A DNA stretch of 8,524 nt. Source: Ramlibacter sp. Lineage in GTDB: Bacteria; Pseudomonadota; Gammaproteobacteria; Burkholderiales; Burkholderiaceae_C. Under the pieces are notes generated by a model. The model was not told where the DNA came from. It ran no database searches and saw nothing but the letters and a program-made list of their open reading frames with translations. Positions 1 through 5,795 of this stretch are shown here, one piece after another (position 1 is the stretch's first letter; each line of letters starts with the position of its first letter). The stretch spans positions 1 through 8,524 of the forward strand of contig JAJNBO010000075.1 of assembly GCA_021156245.1 (NCBI GenBank), written 5' to 3'. The translations under genes were made by a program, and so were the position numbers.

Positions 1-553
1 CGCCGAAGTCGATCATCACGGCGCGGTTGTCGTCGGTGATGAAGATGTTGGCCGGCTTGATGTCCAGGTGCAGCATCTTGTGCTGGTGCACGATGCGCAA
101 GCCGCGCAGGATCTCGTCGAACAGGGAGCGGATGGTCGACTCGCGGAAGACCTTCTGCTTCTTCAGCTCGCGCGCGGTGATGATGAAGTCCTGCAGGGTG
201 GCGCCCTCCAGGTAGTTCATCACCATGTACACCGTCTCGTTCTCGCGGAAGAAGTTGAGCACGCTCACCACGGAGGAGTGCGAGATCTGCGCGAGCGAGC
301 GCCCCTCTTCGAAGAAGCTCTTGAGGCCGAGGCGGTACAGGGAGAGTTTTTCCGGAGCGACCTGCGGAAGCAGCTCGCCGGGAGGCCGCGTGGCCAGGGA
401 CGAAGGCAGGTATTCCTTGATGGCGACCTGCTGGCCTTCGTTGTCCACCGCGAGGTAGACGACGCCAAAGCCACCCGCGGAAAGCTTGCGCACCACGCGG
501 TAACCGCCTATGACGGTATCCGGCGGCAGCGGTGCGGGTTTGACCTTTGACAT
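1..553 (-). CDS. Serine/threonine protein kinase, N-terminal part (runs off left edge)
   Basis: A eukaryotic-like (Hanks-type) kinase that would phosphorylate Ser/Thr residues of unknown targets. The reverse strand reads 184 codons from an ATG at 553 and is still open at the window edge. Visible motifs: glycine-rich loop SAGGFGVVY (residues 25-33), ATP-anchoring lysine in VAIKEYLP (K46), likely alphaC glutamate in FFEEGRSLA (about E83), catalytic loop HLDIKPANI with D164 and N169, and DFG at 182-184 where the window ends. The kinase core therefore looks catalytically competent as far as it is seen. The usual HRD is HLD, so it is a non-RD kinase. The VAIKEYLPSSLATR stretch is typical of proteobacterial PpkA-like kinases. 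No membrane segment lies in the visible part; the activation loop, C-lobe and any sensor domain are outside. It is divergent from yicC with an 80 bp gap. A PP2C-type phosphatase often lies nearby in related genomes, but this cannot be tested here. Confidence 0.93.
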   Translation of the reverse strand, partial: MSKVKPAPLPPDTVIGGYRVVRKLSAGGFGVVYLAVDNEGQQVAIKEYLPSSLATRPPGELLPQVAPEKLSLYRLGLKSFFEEGRSLAQISHSSVVSVLNFFRENETVYMVMNYLEGATLQDFIITARELKKQKVFRESTIRSLFDEILRGLRIVHQHKMLHLDIKPANIFITDDNRAVMIDFG

Positions 554-633
554 AATTTGAAGAATGTTGGGGCCTGCCGAAGCCCCGTGCGTTCCTCGAA
601 ATCCCCCGCAACGAACTTCAAAGATCCCTCTGC
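554..633. promoter_or_regulatory. Divergent intergenic region between kinase and yicC
   Basis: These 80 bp must carry the start signals for both the kinase (minus) and yicC (plus). It contains a small hairpin, GGGGC (569-573) with GCCCC (582-586) and an 8-nt loop, which would lie just upstream of the kinase start. A TTGAAG hexamer at 557-562 resembles a -35 box on the plus strand, but no good -10 sits 16-18 bp downstream. I see no strong Shine-Dalgarno for yicC. Promoter positions are unresolved. Confidence 0.35.
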
Positions 634-1566
634 ATGGCAGTTTACAGCATGACCGGTTACGCTTCGGCGCAACTCAGCCCCGGAACGTCACCGGCCGGCC
701 ACGATGGCGGCAAGACTGCAACACATCCCGGCGCCGGGATGCGTCTCGGGCTGGAAATCCGGTCCGTGAACAGCCGGTTCCTGGACCTGTCGTTCCGTTT
801 GGGGGAGGAACTGCGCTCCCATGAACCGGCCCTGCGCGAGCTGATCGCCTCGCGCGTGAAGCGAGGCAAGGTCGAAGTGCGAGGCGGTGTCGAAGGCGCT
901 GGCGCGGAACTGGTGCGCGAGCCCGGAATGCCCACGCTGCAACGGCTGGCCGCGGTGCAGGACACCGTTCGCACCTGGATGCCGGATGCGCCCGCCCTCT
1001 CCGTCGCCGAGATCCTGCGGCTGTCCGCGGCGGAGAGCGGCACCGACGTGGACTGGGGCGAGGGCCTGATGAAGATCGCGCGGCAGGTGGTGGACGACCT
1101 CGTGGCGGCCCGCGAGCGCGAAGGCGCGCGGCTCGCCCAGATGCTGCAAGGCCACTTGGAGCAACTGCGTGCCCTGGCGGCGCAGGCCAAGCCGCTGGTG
1201 CCGCAGCTGGTGGAGCAGCAACGCCAGCGCTTCCTGGAACGCTGGAAAGAGGCGATGGCGCTGTCCGAAGGTTCCGTGACACCGGAGGCGGCGCAGGACC
1301 GAGCGCTGACCGAGGCCACCTCGTTTGCCATCCGCATCGACGTTGCCGAGGAACTGACGCGGCTGGCCGCCCACCTGGACGAGATCGAGCGCCTGATCAA
1401 GAAGGGCGGGGAGGTCGGCAAGCGGCTGGACTTCCTGATCCAGGAACTGCACCGCGAGGCCAACACGCTGGGCTCCAAGTCGGCGCTGCTGGAGCTCACC
1501 AGGATCTCGGTGGACATGAAGGTGCTGATCGAGCAGATGCGCGAGCAGGTCCAGAACCTGGAGTGA
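634..1566 (+). CDS. yicC: YicC family endoribonuclease
   Basis: A 310-residue YicC/YloC family protein; E. coli YicC is 287 residues. Members have been reported as endoribonucleases affecting RNA stability, likely cytoplasmic. Conserved N-terminal features are SMTGYA (5-10), [16 protein letters not shown] (41-56), the EP of the following helix and RGKVEVR (77-83). The C-terminal DUF1732 part is very well conserved, including [35 protein letters not shown] and the closing [14 protein letters not shown]. About 24 residues (roughly 13-36, Pro/Gly/Thr rich) are inserted between the first two conserved motifs compared with E. coli. The ATG at 634 is chosen because it puts SMTGYA at the expected place; no strong ribosome binding site is seen. 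The next gene, gmk, begins 16 bp after the stop, a pairing common in proteobacteria. Confidence 0.95.
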   Translation: MAVYSMTGYASAQLSPGTSPAGHDGGKTATHPGAGMRLGLEIRSVNSRFLDLSFRLGEELRSHEPALRELIASRVKRGKVEVRGGVEGAGAELVREPGMPTLQRLAAVQDTVRTWMPDAPALSVAEILRLSAAESGTDVDWGEGLMKIARQVVDDLVAAREREGARLAQMLQGHLEQLRALAAQAKPLVPQLVEQQRQRFLERWKEAMALSEGSVTPEAAQDRALTEATSFAIRIDVAEELTRLAAHLDEIERLIKKGGEVGKRLDFLIQELHREANTLGSKSALLELTRISVDMKVLIEQMREQVQNLE

Positions 1567-1571
1567 CTCAC

Positions 1572-1577
1572 TAGAAT
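1572..1577 (+). promoter_or_regulatory. Candidate -10 box for leaderless gmk transcript
   Basis: TAGAAT matches the sigma-70 -10 consensus at five of six positions and lies 5 nt before the gmk ATG at 1583. Transcription starting 6-7 nt downstream of such a box would begin at or next to the ATG. There is no Shine-Dalgarno in the 16 bp between yicC and gmk, which fits. No convincing -35 box is seen about 17 bp upstream, so this is only a candidate. Confidence 0.4.
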
Positions 1578-1582
1578 CGCGC

Positions 1583-2200
1583 ATGGACTACCCCGGCAAT
1601 ATCTTCGTGGTGGCGGCTCCCAGCGGGGCCGGCAAGTCCAGCCTCGTCAAGGCGCTGCGCGAGCTCGATTCCCACGTGCAGCCTTCGGTCTCGCACACCA
1701 CGCGGCCGCCCCGCGGGCAGGAAAAGCACGGGCGCGAATATTTCTTCGTGTCGTCCGGCGAGTTCGACCAGATGGTGCTGGCCGACGCCTTCGTGGAATG
1801 GGCCAACGTGCACGGCCACCGCTACGGCACGTCGAAGAAGGCCATCGAGGACCGCATCACGCACGGCGCGGACGTGATCCTGGAGATCGACTGGCAGGGG
1901 GCCCTGCAGATCAAGCGCATCTTCACCAACGCGGTCCTGGTCTTCATCCTGCCCCCCAGCTGGGAGGAACTGCGGTCCCGGCTGGAAAGGCGGGGCGAGG
2001 ACTCCCCGGACGTGATCGAAACCCGGCTGCAGAATGCGGCCGCGGAACTGGCTCAGGCAAGGGAATTCGACTTCGTTATAATCAACGAGTTATTTGAGCG
2101 CGCGCTTTTCGACCTGAAAGCGATCGTGCACGCCCAGCGCCTGAAGTACGTGTCCCAGCGCCGCGCCCGCGCCGAAACCTTCCAGGCCCTCGGCATCTAG
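1583..2200 (+). CDS. gmk: Guanylate kinase
   Basis: Converts GMP (or dGMP) and ATP to GDP and ADP, an essential cytoplasmic step feeding GTP and ppGpp synthesis. The 205-residue length is normal (E. coli 207). The P-loop APSGAGKSS lies at residues 12-20. GMP-site residues are where the family has them: S37, R41 and R44 in [11 protein letters not shown]53 in GREYFF, E72 in VEW, T83 in YGTS, and D103 in EIDWQGA. The lid region carries [17 protein letters not shown]. It follows yicC by 16 bp and precedes rpoZ by 17 bp, so it is probably co-transcribed with both, with an additional promoter possible right at its start. Codons near 2075-2095 (GTT ATA ATC, then TTA TTT) are AT-rich for this GC-rich gene and create a perfect TATAAT. 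Confidence 0.98.
   Translation: MDYPGNIFVVAAPSGAGKSSLVKALRELDSHVQPSVSHTTRPPRGQEKHGREYFFVSSGEFDQMVLADAFVEWANVHGHRYGTSKKAIEDRITHGADVILEIDWQGALQIKRIFTNAVLVFILPPSWEELRSRLERRGEDSPDVIETRLQNAAAELAQAREFDFVIINELFERALFDLKAIVHAQRLKYVSQRRARAETFQALGI
2077..2082 (+). promoter_or_regulatory. Perfect TATAAT inside gmk, candidate rpoZ promoter
   Basis: TATAAT occurs in the gmk coding sequence, spanning the GTT-ATA-ATC codons of the conserved FVIIN segment. The hexamer 17 bp upstream, CAGGCA (2054-2059), matches TTGACA at three of six positions. A transcript would start near 2089 and reach rpoZ after a leader of about 130 nt. The combination could provide extra expression of rpoZ independent of yicC-gmk. Supported only by the hexamer and local codon choice. 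Confidence 0.35.
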
Positions 2201-2208
2201 ACCCCACC

Positions 2209-2212
2209 GGAG
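2209..2212 (+). promoter_or_regulatory. Ribosome binding site of rpoZ
   Basis: GGAG lies 5 nt before the ATG at 2218. It is one of the few clear Shine-Dalgarno sequences in the window and contrasts with gmk and spoT, which lack one. Confidence 0.7.
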
Positions 2213-2217
2213 AATCC

Positions 2218-2421
2218 ATGGCCCGCATCACCGTCGAAGACTGCCTCGAAAAGATCCCGAACCGCTTCCAGCTCGTGCTGGCCGCGACCTACCGCGCCCG
2301 CATGCTGAGCCAGGGCCACGCGCCCAAGATCGAAAGCAAGAACAAGCCGGGCGTGACCGCCCTGCGCGAGATCGCCGAAGGCAAGATCGGCCTGGAAATG
2401 CTGAAGAAGGTGCCGGGCTAA
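2218..2421 (+). CDS. rpoZ: RNA polymerase omega subunit
   Basis: Small RNA polymerase subunit that wraps the C-terminal tail of beta-prime, aids assembly and, in proteobacteria, forms part of ppGpp binding site 1. The 67-residue protein begins [20 protein letters not shown], closely matching E. coli [20 protein letters not shown], and continues with RARML (26-30) and the conserved [14 protein letters not shown] (42-55). It is shorter than E. coli omega (91 residues) because the variable C-terminal tail is missing; a length near 67 is usual for betaproteobacteria. It is the last gene before a strong terminator, and spoT starts 122 bp further on. The gmk-rpoZ-spoT order is shared with E. coli. 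Confidence 0.97.
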   Translation: MARITVEDCLEKIPNRFQLVLAATYRARMLSQGHAPKIESKNKPGVTALREIAEGKIGLEMLKKVPG

Positions 2422-2438
2422 GCGAAGCGTGCCAGGCA

Positions 2439-2456
2439 TCCCCGCGCAGGCGGGGA
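2439..2456. repeat. REP-like GC-rich hairpin after rpoZ
   Basis: TCCCCGCGCAGGCGGGGA is a perfect 7-bp inverted repeat (TCCCCGC/GCGGGGA) around a 4-nt loop, 17 bp after the rpoZ stop. It resembles the short dispersed palindromes found between genes in many GC-rich proteobacteria. Only one copy is in this window, so its repeat nature is an inference. It has no T-tract and is not a terminator by itself, but it could protect the 3' end of the rpoZ mRNA. Confidence 0.45.
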
Positions 2457-2471
2457 CGCAGAAAGCCTCTG

Positions 2472-2503
2472 AAAGGCACCCTCAACGGGTGCCTTTTTCA
2501 TTT
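2472..2503 (+). terminator. Rho-independent terminator of the yicC-gmk-rpoZ operon
   Basis: A perfect 10-bp stem, AAAGGCACCC (2472-2481) pairing with GGGTGCCTTT (2487-2496), closes a TCAAC loop and runs into TTTTTCATTT. It lies 51 bp after the rpoZ stop and separates the operon from spoT. Because the left arm begins with AAA, some bidirectional activity is possible, but no minus-strand gene converges here. Confidence 0.9.
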
Positions 2504-2531
2504 GTGCGCCCGCCCGGCGTGAGCCCCGCGC

Positions 2532-2537
2532 TACATT
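2532..2537 (+). promoter_or_regulatory. Candidate -10 box for leaderless spoT transcript
   Basis: TACATT lies 6 nt before the spoT ATG at 2544, downstream of the rpoZ terminator, where a promoter for spoT is expected. The short AAGGGC spacer is too close to the ATG to act as a normal Shine-Dalgarno. The layout suggests transcription starting at or beside the start codon. No clear -35 box is seen. Confidence 0.4.
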
Positions 2538-2543
2538 AAGGGC

Positions 2544-4808
2544 ATGAGTGCGGTGCTCCCCCCGGTTTCGGGCAGCGGAAAACGGCCCAGCAGTCCGATC
2601 CGTCCCAGCCCTGCCGCGGCCAATGCTGCCGCGGCGAGCTTCGCCGCGCTGACCGCGCGCCTGGACTACCTGGAGCCCGCCGAGGTCGACGCCGTCCGCA
2701 AGGCCTACCGCTTCGCCGACGAGGCCCATCTCGGCCAGATGCGGGCCAGCGGCGAGCCGTACATCACCCATCCCATCGCCGTGGCGGCCCAGTGCGCCGA
2801 GTGGAAGCTCGACGCACAGGCGCTCATGGCGGCGCTGCTGCACGACGCGATCGAGGACTGCGGCGTCACCAAGGCCCAGCTCATCGAGCGCTTCGGCGCG
2901 GCGGTGGCGGAACTGGTCGACGGCCTCACCAAGCTCGACAAGCTGCAGTTCAACACGCGCGAGGAGAACCAGGCCGAGTCCTTCCGCAAGATGCTGCTGG
3001 CCATGGCGCGCGACGTGCGCGTCATCCTGGTCAAGCTGGCCGACCGCACGCACAACATGCGCACGCTGGAAGACGTGCCGCGCGAGAAGTGGGCCCGCAT
3101 CTCGTCCGAGACCCTGGACATCTATGCCCCCATCGCCCACCGGCTGGGCCTGAACACCACCTACCGCGAGCTGCAGGAGCTGGCGTTCAAGTACCTCAAG
3201 CCGTGGCGCTATGCGACGCTGTCGAAGGCGGTCGCCCGTGCGCGCAGCCGCCGCCGCGACCTGATCCAGAAGGTGCACCGCGACGTCGAAGCGGGCTTCG
3301 ACACCGCCGGCATGAAGGTGCGCATCGCCGGGCGCGAGAAGACGCTGTACTCCATCTACAAGAAGATGGACGAGAAGCACCTGAGCTTCGCGCAGGTCAC
3401 CGACATCTACGGCTTCCGCGTCATCGTGCCGACCGTGACGGACTGCTATACGGCGATGGGCCTGCTGCACCAGCTGTACAAGCCGGTGCCCGGCCGCTTC
3501 AAGGACCACATCGCCATCCCCAAGATCAACGGCTACCAGTCGCTGCACACGACGCTGGTGGGCCCGTCGGGCGTCAACGTGGAATTCCAGCTGCGCACCG
3601 AGGCGATGCACCTGGTGGCCGAGTCGGGCGTCGCGGCGCACTGGCTGTACAAGGCGAGCGTGCCGCAGGAAGAGAACACCGAGCGCCTGGGCACCAAGTG
3701 GCTGCAATCGCTGCTGGACATCCAGAATGAAACGCGGGACGCCGCCGAGTTCTGGGACCACGTCAAGATCGACCTCTTCCCCGACGCCGTCTACGTCTTC
3801 ACGCCCAAGAGCCAGATCCTGGCGCTGCCGCGTGGCGCGACGGTGGTGGACTTCGCGTATGCGATCCACAGCGACGTGGGCGACCACACGGTGGCCGCGC
3901 GCATCAACGGCGCGCAGGTGCCGCTGCGCACCGAGCTGAAGAACGGCGACGTGGTGGAGGTGGTGACCGCGCCGGTGTCCACGCCCAATCCGGCGTGGCT
4001 GGGCTTCGTGCGCACCGGCCGCGCGCGCTCCAAGATCCGCCACCACCTGAAGACGCTGGCGCAGGCCGAGTCGCAGCAGCTCGGGGAGAAGTTGCTGGCG
4101 CAGGCGCTGCGCGCCGAGGGCATGGACAAGCTGCCGCCGGACAACGAGACCTACCACGGGCTCTGGGAAAAGCTGCTGCGCTTCACCGGCAACAAGAGCC
4201 GCCCCGAGCTGCTCACCGACCTCGGCCTGGGCAAGCGCATTGCGAGCATCGTCGCCAAGCGCCTGATGACGCTGCTGGGAGAGATGGGCGAGAAACCCGA
4301 CGCATTGCTCCTGAGCCGCGAGCGCTTCACGGCACACGAGAACGTCTCGCAAGGCGGCCTGACCCTGGACGGCAGCGAGAACGCCTCCGTGCAGTTCGCC
4401 AGCTGTTGCCGCCCGGTGCCGGGCGATCCGATCCTGGGTTATCTCGGCCGCGGCGAAGGCCTGGTGGTGCACGCCACCGACTGCGCGGTGGCCAAGCGCC
4501 TGCAGCACAAGGATGCCGAACGCTTCATCGGCGTCGAGTGGTCGGACGAACCCATCCGCGCCTTCGAGACCGGGGTGCTGGTCACGGTGGCGAATGGCAA
4601 GGGCGCCCTCGCCCGCGTCGCCGCGGCACTGGCCAACGCCGAGGCGGACATCACCCACGTGGACATGGACGACGAGCGCGCGCAGGACGCCACCGACCTG
4701 CGCTTCGTCGTCTCCGTGCGCGATCGCACGCACCTGGAGTCGGTGCTGCGCAACCTCAAGCGCACGCCTTCGGTGATGAGCGCGAGGCGGATCCGGCCCG
4801 GCACCTAA
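2544..4808 (+). CDS. spoT: Bifunctional (p)ppGpp synthetase / hydrolase (SpoT/Rel)
   Basis: Makes (p)ppGpp from ATP and GDP/GTP and hydrolyses it, setting the stringent response. The 754 residues carry the full long-RSH layout: HD hydrolase (about 55-200) with H76 in YITHP, H100-D101 in LLHDAIED and D167 in LADRTHN; synthetase (about 255-370) with GREKTLYSIYKKM, DIYGFRVIV, RFKDHIAIPK and NGYQSLHT; TGS (about 408-472); helical linker; conserved-Cys domain around ASCCRPVPGDP (C621, C622) and HATDC (643-647); and C-terminal ACT (about 675-750). All hydrolase metal ligands are present. RFKD is the RXKD form found in bifunctional enzymes, whereas RelA has EXDD. Both activities are therefore expected. 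Compared with E. coli SpoT (702 residues) there is an Ala/Pro/Ser-rich N-terminal extension of about 32 residues. The ATG at 2544 is the only plausible start before the HD domain; the next in-frame Met is residue 66. The stop overlaps that of greB. Confidence 0.98.
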   Translation: MSAVLPPVSGSGKRPSSPIRPSPAAANAAAASFAALTARLDYLEPAEVDAVRKAYRFADEAHLGQMRASGEPYITHPIAVAAQCAEWKLDAQALMAALLHDAIEDCGVTKAQLIERFGAAVAELVDGLTKLDKLQFNTREENQAESFRKMLLAMARDVRVILVKLADRTHNMRTLEDVPREKWARISSETLDIYAPIAHRLGLNTTYRELQELAFKYLKPWRYATLSKAVARARSRRRDLIQKVHRDVEAGFDTAGMKVRIAGREKTLYSIYKKMDEKHLSFAQVTDIYGFRVIVPTVTDCYTAMGLLHQLYKPVPGRFKDHIAIPKINGYQSLHTTLVGPSGVNVEFQLRTEAMHLVAESGVAAHWLYKASVPQEENTERLGTKWLQSLLDIQNETRDAAEFWDHVKIDLFPDAVYVFTPKSQILALPRGATVVDFAYAIHSDVGDHTVAARINGAQVPLRTELKNGDVVEVVTAPVSTPNPAWLGFVRTGRARSKIRHHLKTLAQAESQQLGEKLLAQALRAEGMDKLPPDNETYHGLWEKLLRFTGNKSRPELLTDLGLGKRIASIVAKRLMTLLGEMGEKPDALLLSRERFTAHENVSQGGLTLDGSENASVQFASCCRPVPGDPILGYLGRGEGLVVHATDCAVAKRLQHKDAERFIGVEWSDEPIRAFETGVLVTVANGKGALARVAAALANAEADITHVDMDDERAQDATDLRFVVSVRDRTHLESVLRNLKRTPSVMSARRIRPGT

Positions 4809-4817
4809 CCGGCCGGG
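4797..4817. other. GC-rich hairpin over the converging spoT and greB stop codons
   Basis: CCCGGC (4797-4802) and GCCGGG (4812-4817) form a perfect 6-bp stem around a 9-nt loop holding both stop codons. Lacking a T-tract on either side, it does not look like a standard intrinsic terminator. It is the only structure seen between the two converging genes and may stabilise the mRNA ends or assist termination. Confidence 0.35.
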
Positions 4818-5362
4818 TAGTCCACCTTCAACACCTCCACGTCCTTCGCGCCCGCGGGGGTCACCAGCTTCACCACGTCCCCCTCGCGCGCCTTCAGCAG
4901 CGCGCGCGCAATCGGCGAGATCCAGCTCACCTGCCCTTGCGCGCTGTCGGCCTCGTCGATGCCCATGATGGTGATGGTGCGCTCGTCGCCCGTGTCTTCT
5001 TCCGCATAGGTGACGGTGGCGCCGAAGAAGACCTGGTCGTGGCCGTGGTGCAGGGAAGGATCGGTGACTTCGGCGATCTCGAGCCGCTTGGTCAGGAAGC
5101 GGATGCGGCGGTCGATCTCGCGCAGCCGCTTCTTGCCATACAGGTAGTCCCCGTTCTCCGAGCGGTCGCCGTTGCTGGCCGCCCAGTGCACCACCTCCAC
5201 CACCTTGGGCCGCTCCTCGTCGATCAACTGCAGCAGCTCCGCACGCAACCGTGCGTAGCCTTGCGGCGTGATGTAGTTCTTGCCGCCCGCGGGCAGGGGC
5301 GGCAGGCCGCCGACCTCTTCGTCGTCCTCGGTGTCGGTCTCGCGCGTGAACGCCTTGCTCAT
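4805..5362 (-). CDS. greB: Transcript cleavage factor GreB
   Basis: Enters the secondary channel of RNA polymerase and stimulates cleavage of backtracked RNA. The 185-residue protein matches GreB rather than GreA in EERPKVVEVVHWAASNGDRSENGDY and KKRLREIDRRIRFLTKRLE. The coiled-coil tip acidic residues equivalent to E. coli D41 and E44 are D66 and E69. The C-terminal FKBP-like half has VFFGATVTY, SWISPIARALLKAREGD and TPAG. An acidic N-terminal extension of about 27 residues (TDTEDDEE) precedes the usual start; I recall this in other proteobacterial GreB proteins. I chose the ATG at 5362, giving MSKAFTRET, over the upstream in-frame ATG at 5383, because MSKAFT fits family starts and a -10-like box would lie inside the longer version. 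It converges with spoT, sharing 4 bp. Confidence 0.96.
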   Translation of the reverse strand: MSKAFTRETDTEDDEEVGGLPPLPAGGKNYITPQGYARLRAELLQLIDEERPKVVEVVHWAASNGDRSENGDYLYGKKRLREIDRRIRFLTKRLEIAEVTDPSLHHGHDQVFFGATVTYAEEDTGDERTITIMGIDEADSAQGQVSWISPIARALLKAREGDVVKLVTPAGAKDVEVLKVDYPAG

Positions 5363-5368
5363 GGTCGC

Positions 5369-5374
5369 AGCATA
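5369..5374 (-). promoter_or_regulatory. Candidate -10 box for leaderless greB transcript
   Basis: On the minus strand, TATGCT (5374 to 5369) is followed by 6 nt, GCGACC, and then the greB ATG at 5362. It matches TATAAT at four of six positions. No Shine-Dalgarno fits in the 6-nt spacer. The same layout occurs before gmk, spoT and cvpA. No clear -35 is present. Confidence 0.35.
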
Positions 5375-5390
5375 CCGATCCACGCGGGCG

Positions 5391-5404
5391 GCGGGCTGGC
5401 CCGC
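5391..5404. promoter_or_regulatory. Perfect palindrome between greB and the small tyrosine-rich gene
   Basis: GCGGGC TG GCCCGC is a perfect inverted repeat with 6-bp arms and a 2-nt centre in the divergent region, about 30 bp upstream of greB. It could be an operator or a hairpin in a leader transcript. In DNA this GC-rich, such a palindrome can arise by chance, so support is weak. Confidence 0.25.
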
Positions 5405-5481
5405 GTCCTACAAGTGGACACGCCGGAGTCCGTATGGCCGAGCCTGGGGCGCGCCGCACCATGGCCCTTCCGAGGACCGCC

Positions 5482-5784
5482 ATGACCATCGAACGCGACT
5501 TCCCCCGCATCATCAACCCGACCGCCGAAGAAGCGTATTGGCGCGATGCGTACCGCAGCGAGCCCTACTACCGCAGCGAGTTCACGTACGAGGACTACAG
5601 CCCGGCGTACCGCGTCGGCTACACGGGGCCAGTGCGGCGCAACGGCGAATTCGAGTCCCTGGAAGGCGAGCTGAAGAACGACTTCGACCGGGTGCGCGGG
5701 CGTTCGCGGCTGCGCTGGGAAGAAGCGCGCGAGGCCACCCGCGCCGCATGGCGCCGGGCCAAGCGCAACGAACACCCGCACTGA
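5482..5784 (+). CDS. Small tyrosine-rich protein of unknown function
   Basis: A 100-residue cytoplasmic-looking protein with no signal peptide or membrane helix. The first half is unusually tyrosine-rich (Y19, Y24, Y29, Y30, Y36, Y39, Y43, Y47) and has a YRSE motif twice. The second half is charged and likely helical, ending in RGRSRLRWEEAREATRAAWR. The combination of YSPAYRVGY with a following ...F.RVRG...L.WEEA..ATR.AW helix resembles short uncharacterised proteobacterial proteins I have seen as 'hypothetical', but I know no established function. The ATG at 5482 is preferred because GAGGA (5472-5476) sits 5 nt upstream; upstream in-frame ATGs at 5461 and 5434 would give 107 and 116 residues. 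It is divergent from greB and ends 11 bp before the hybrid kinase stop on the other strand. A stress-related role is a guess. Confidence 0.8.
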   Translation: MTIERDFPRIINPTAEEAYWRDAYRSEPYYRSEFTYEDYSPAYRVGYTGPVRRNGEFESLEGELKNDFDRVRGRSRLRWEEAREATRAAWRRAKRNEHPH

Positions 5785-5795
5785 AGGCGGGGGGT

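Noticed and set aside
68..550. Plus-strand open frame of 160 codons opposite the kinase
   Set aside because: The minus strand encodes a kinase with every N-lobe and catalytic-loop motif in order; the plus frame has none.
657..1584. Two long minus-strand open frames antisense to yicC
   Set aside because: Both are compositionally biased shadows of a well-conserved YicC protein on the plus strand and have no recognisable motifs.
5405..5419. GTCCTACAAGTGGAC as a possible stress-promoter motif, with another GTCCTAC at 8245-8251
   Set aside because: Two copies of a 7-mer in this window are compatible with chance and I cannot tie the motif to a defined regulator from sequence alone.
2418..5516. 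Very long open frame (over 1000 codons) on the minus strand antisense to spoT
   Set aside because: Its product is low-complexity Arg/His/Gly/Ala/Val-rich sequence with no domain, as expected opposite a GC-rich gene. spoT on the plus strand and greB on the minus strand in another frame are unambiguous, and this frame would overlap both.
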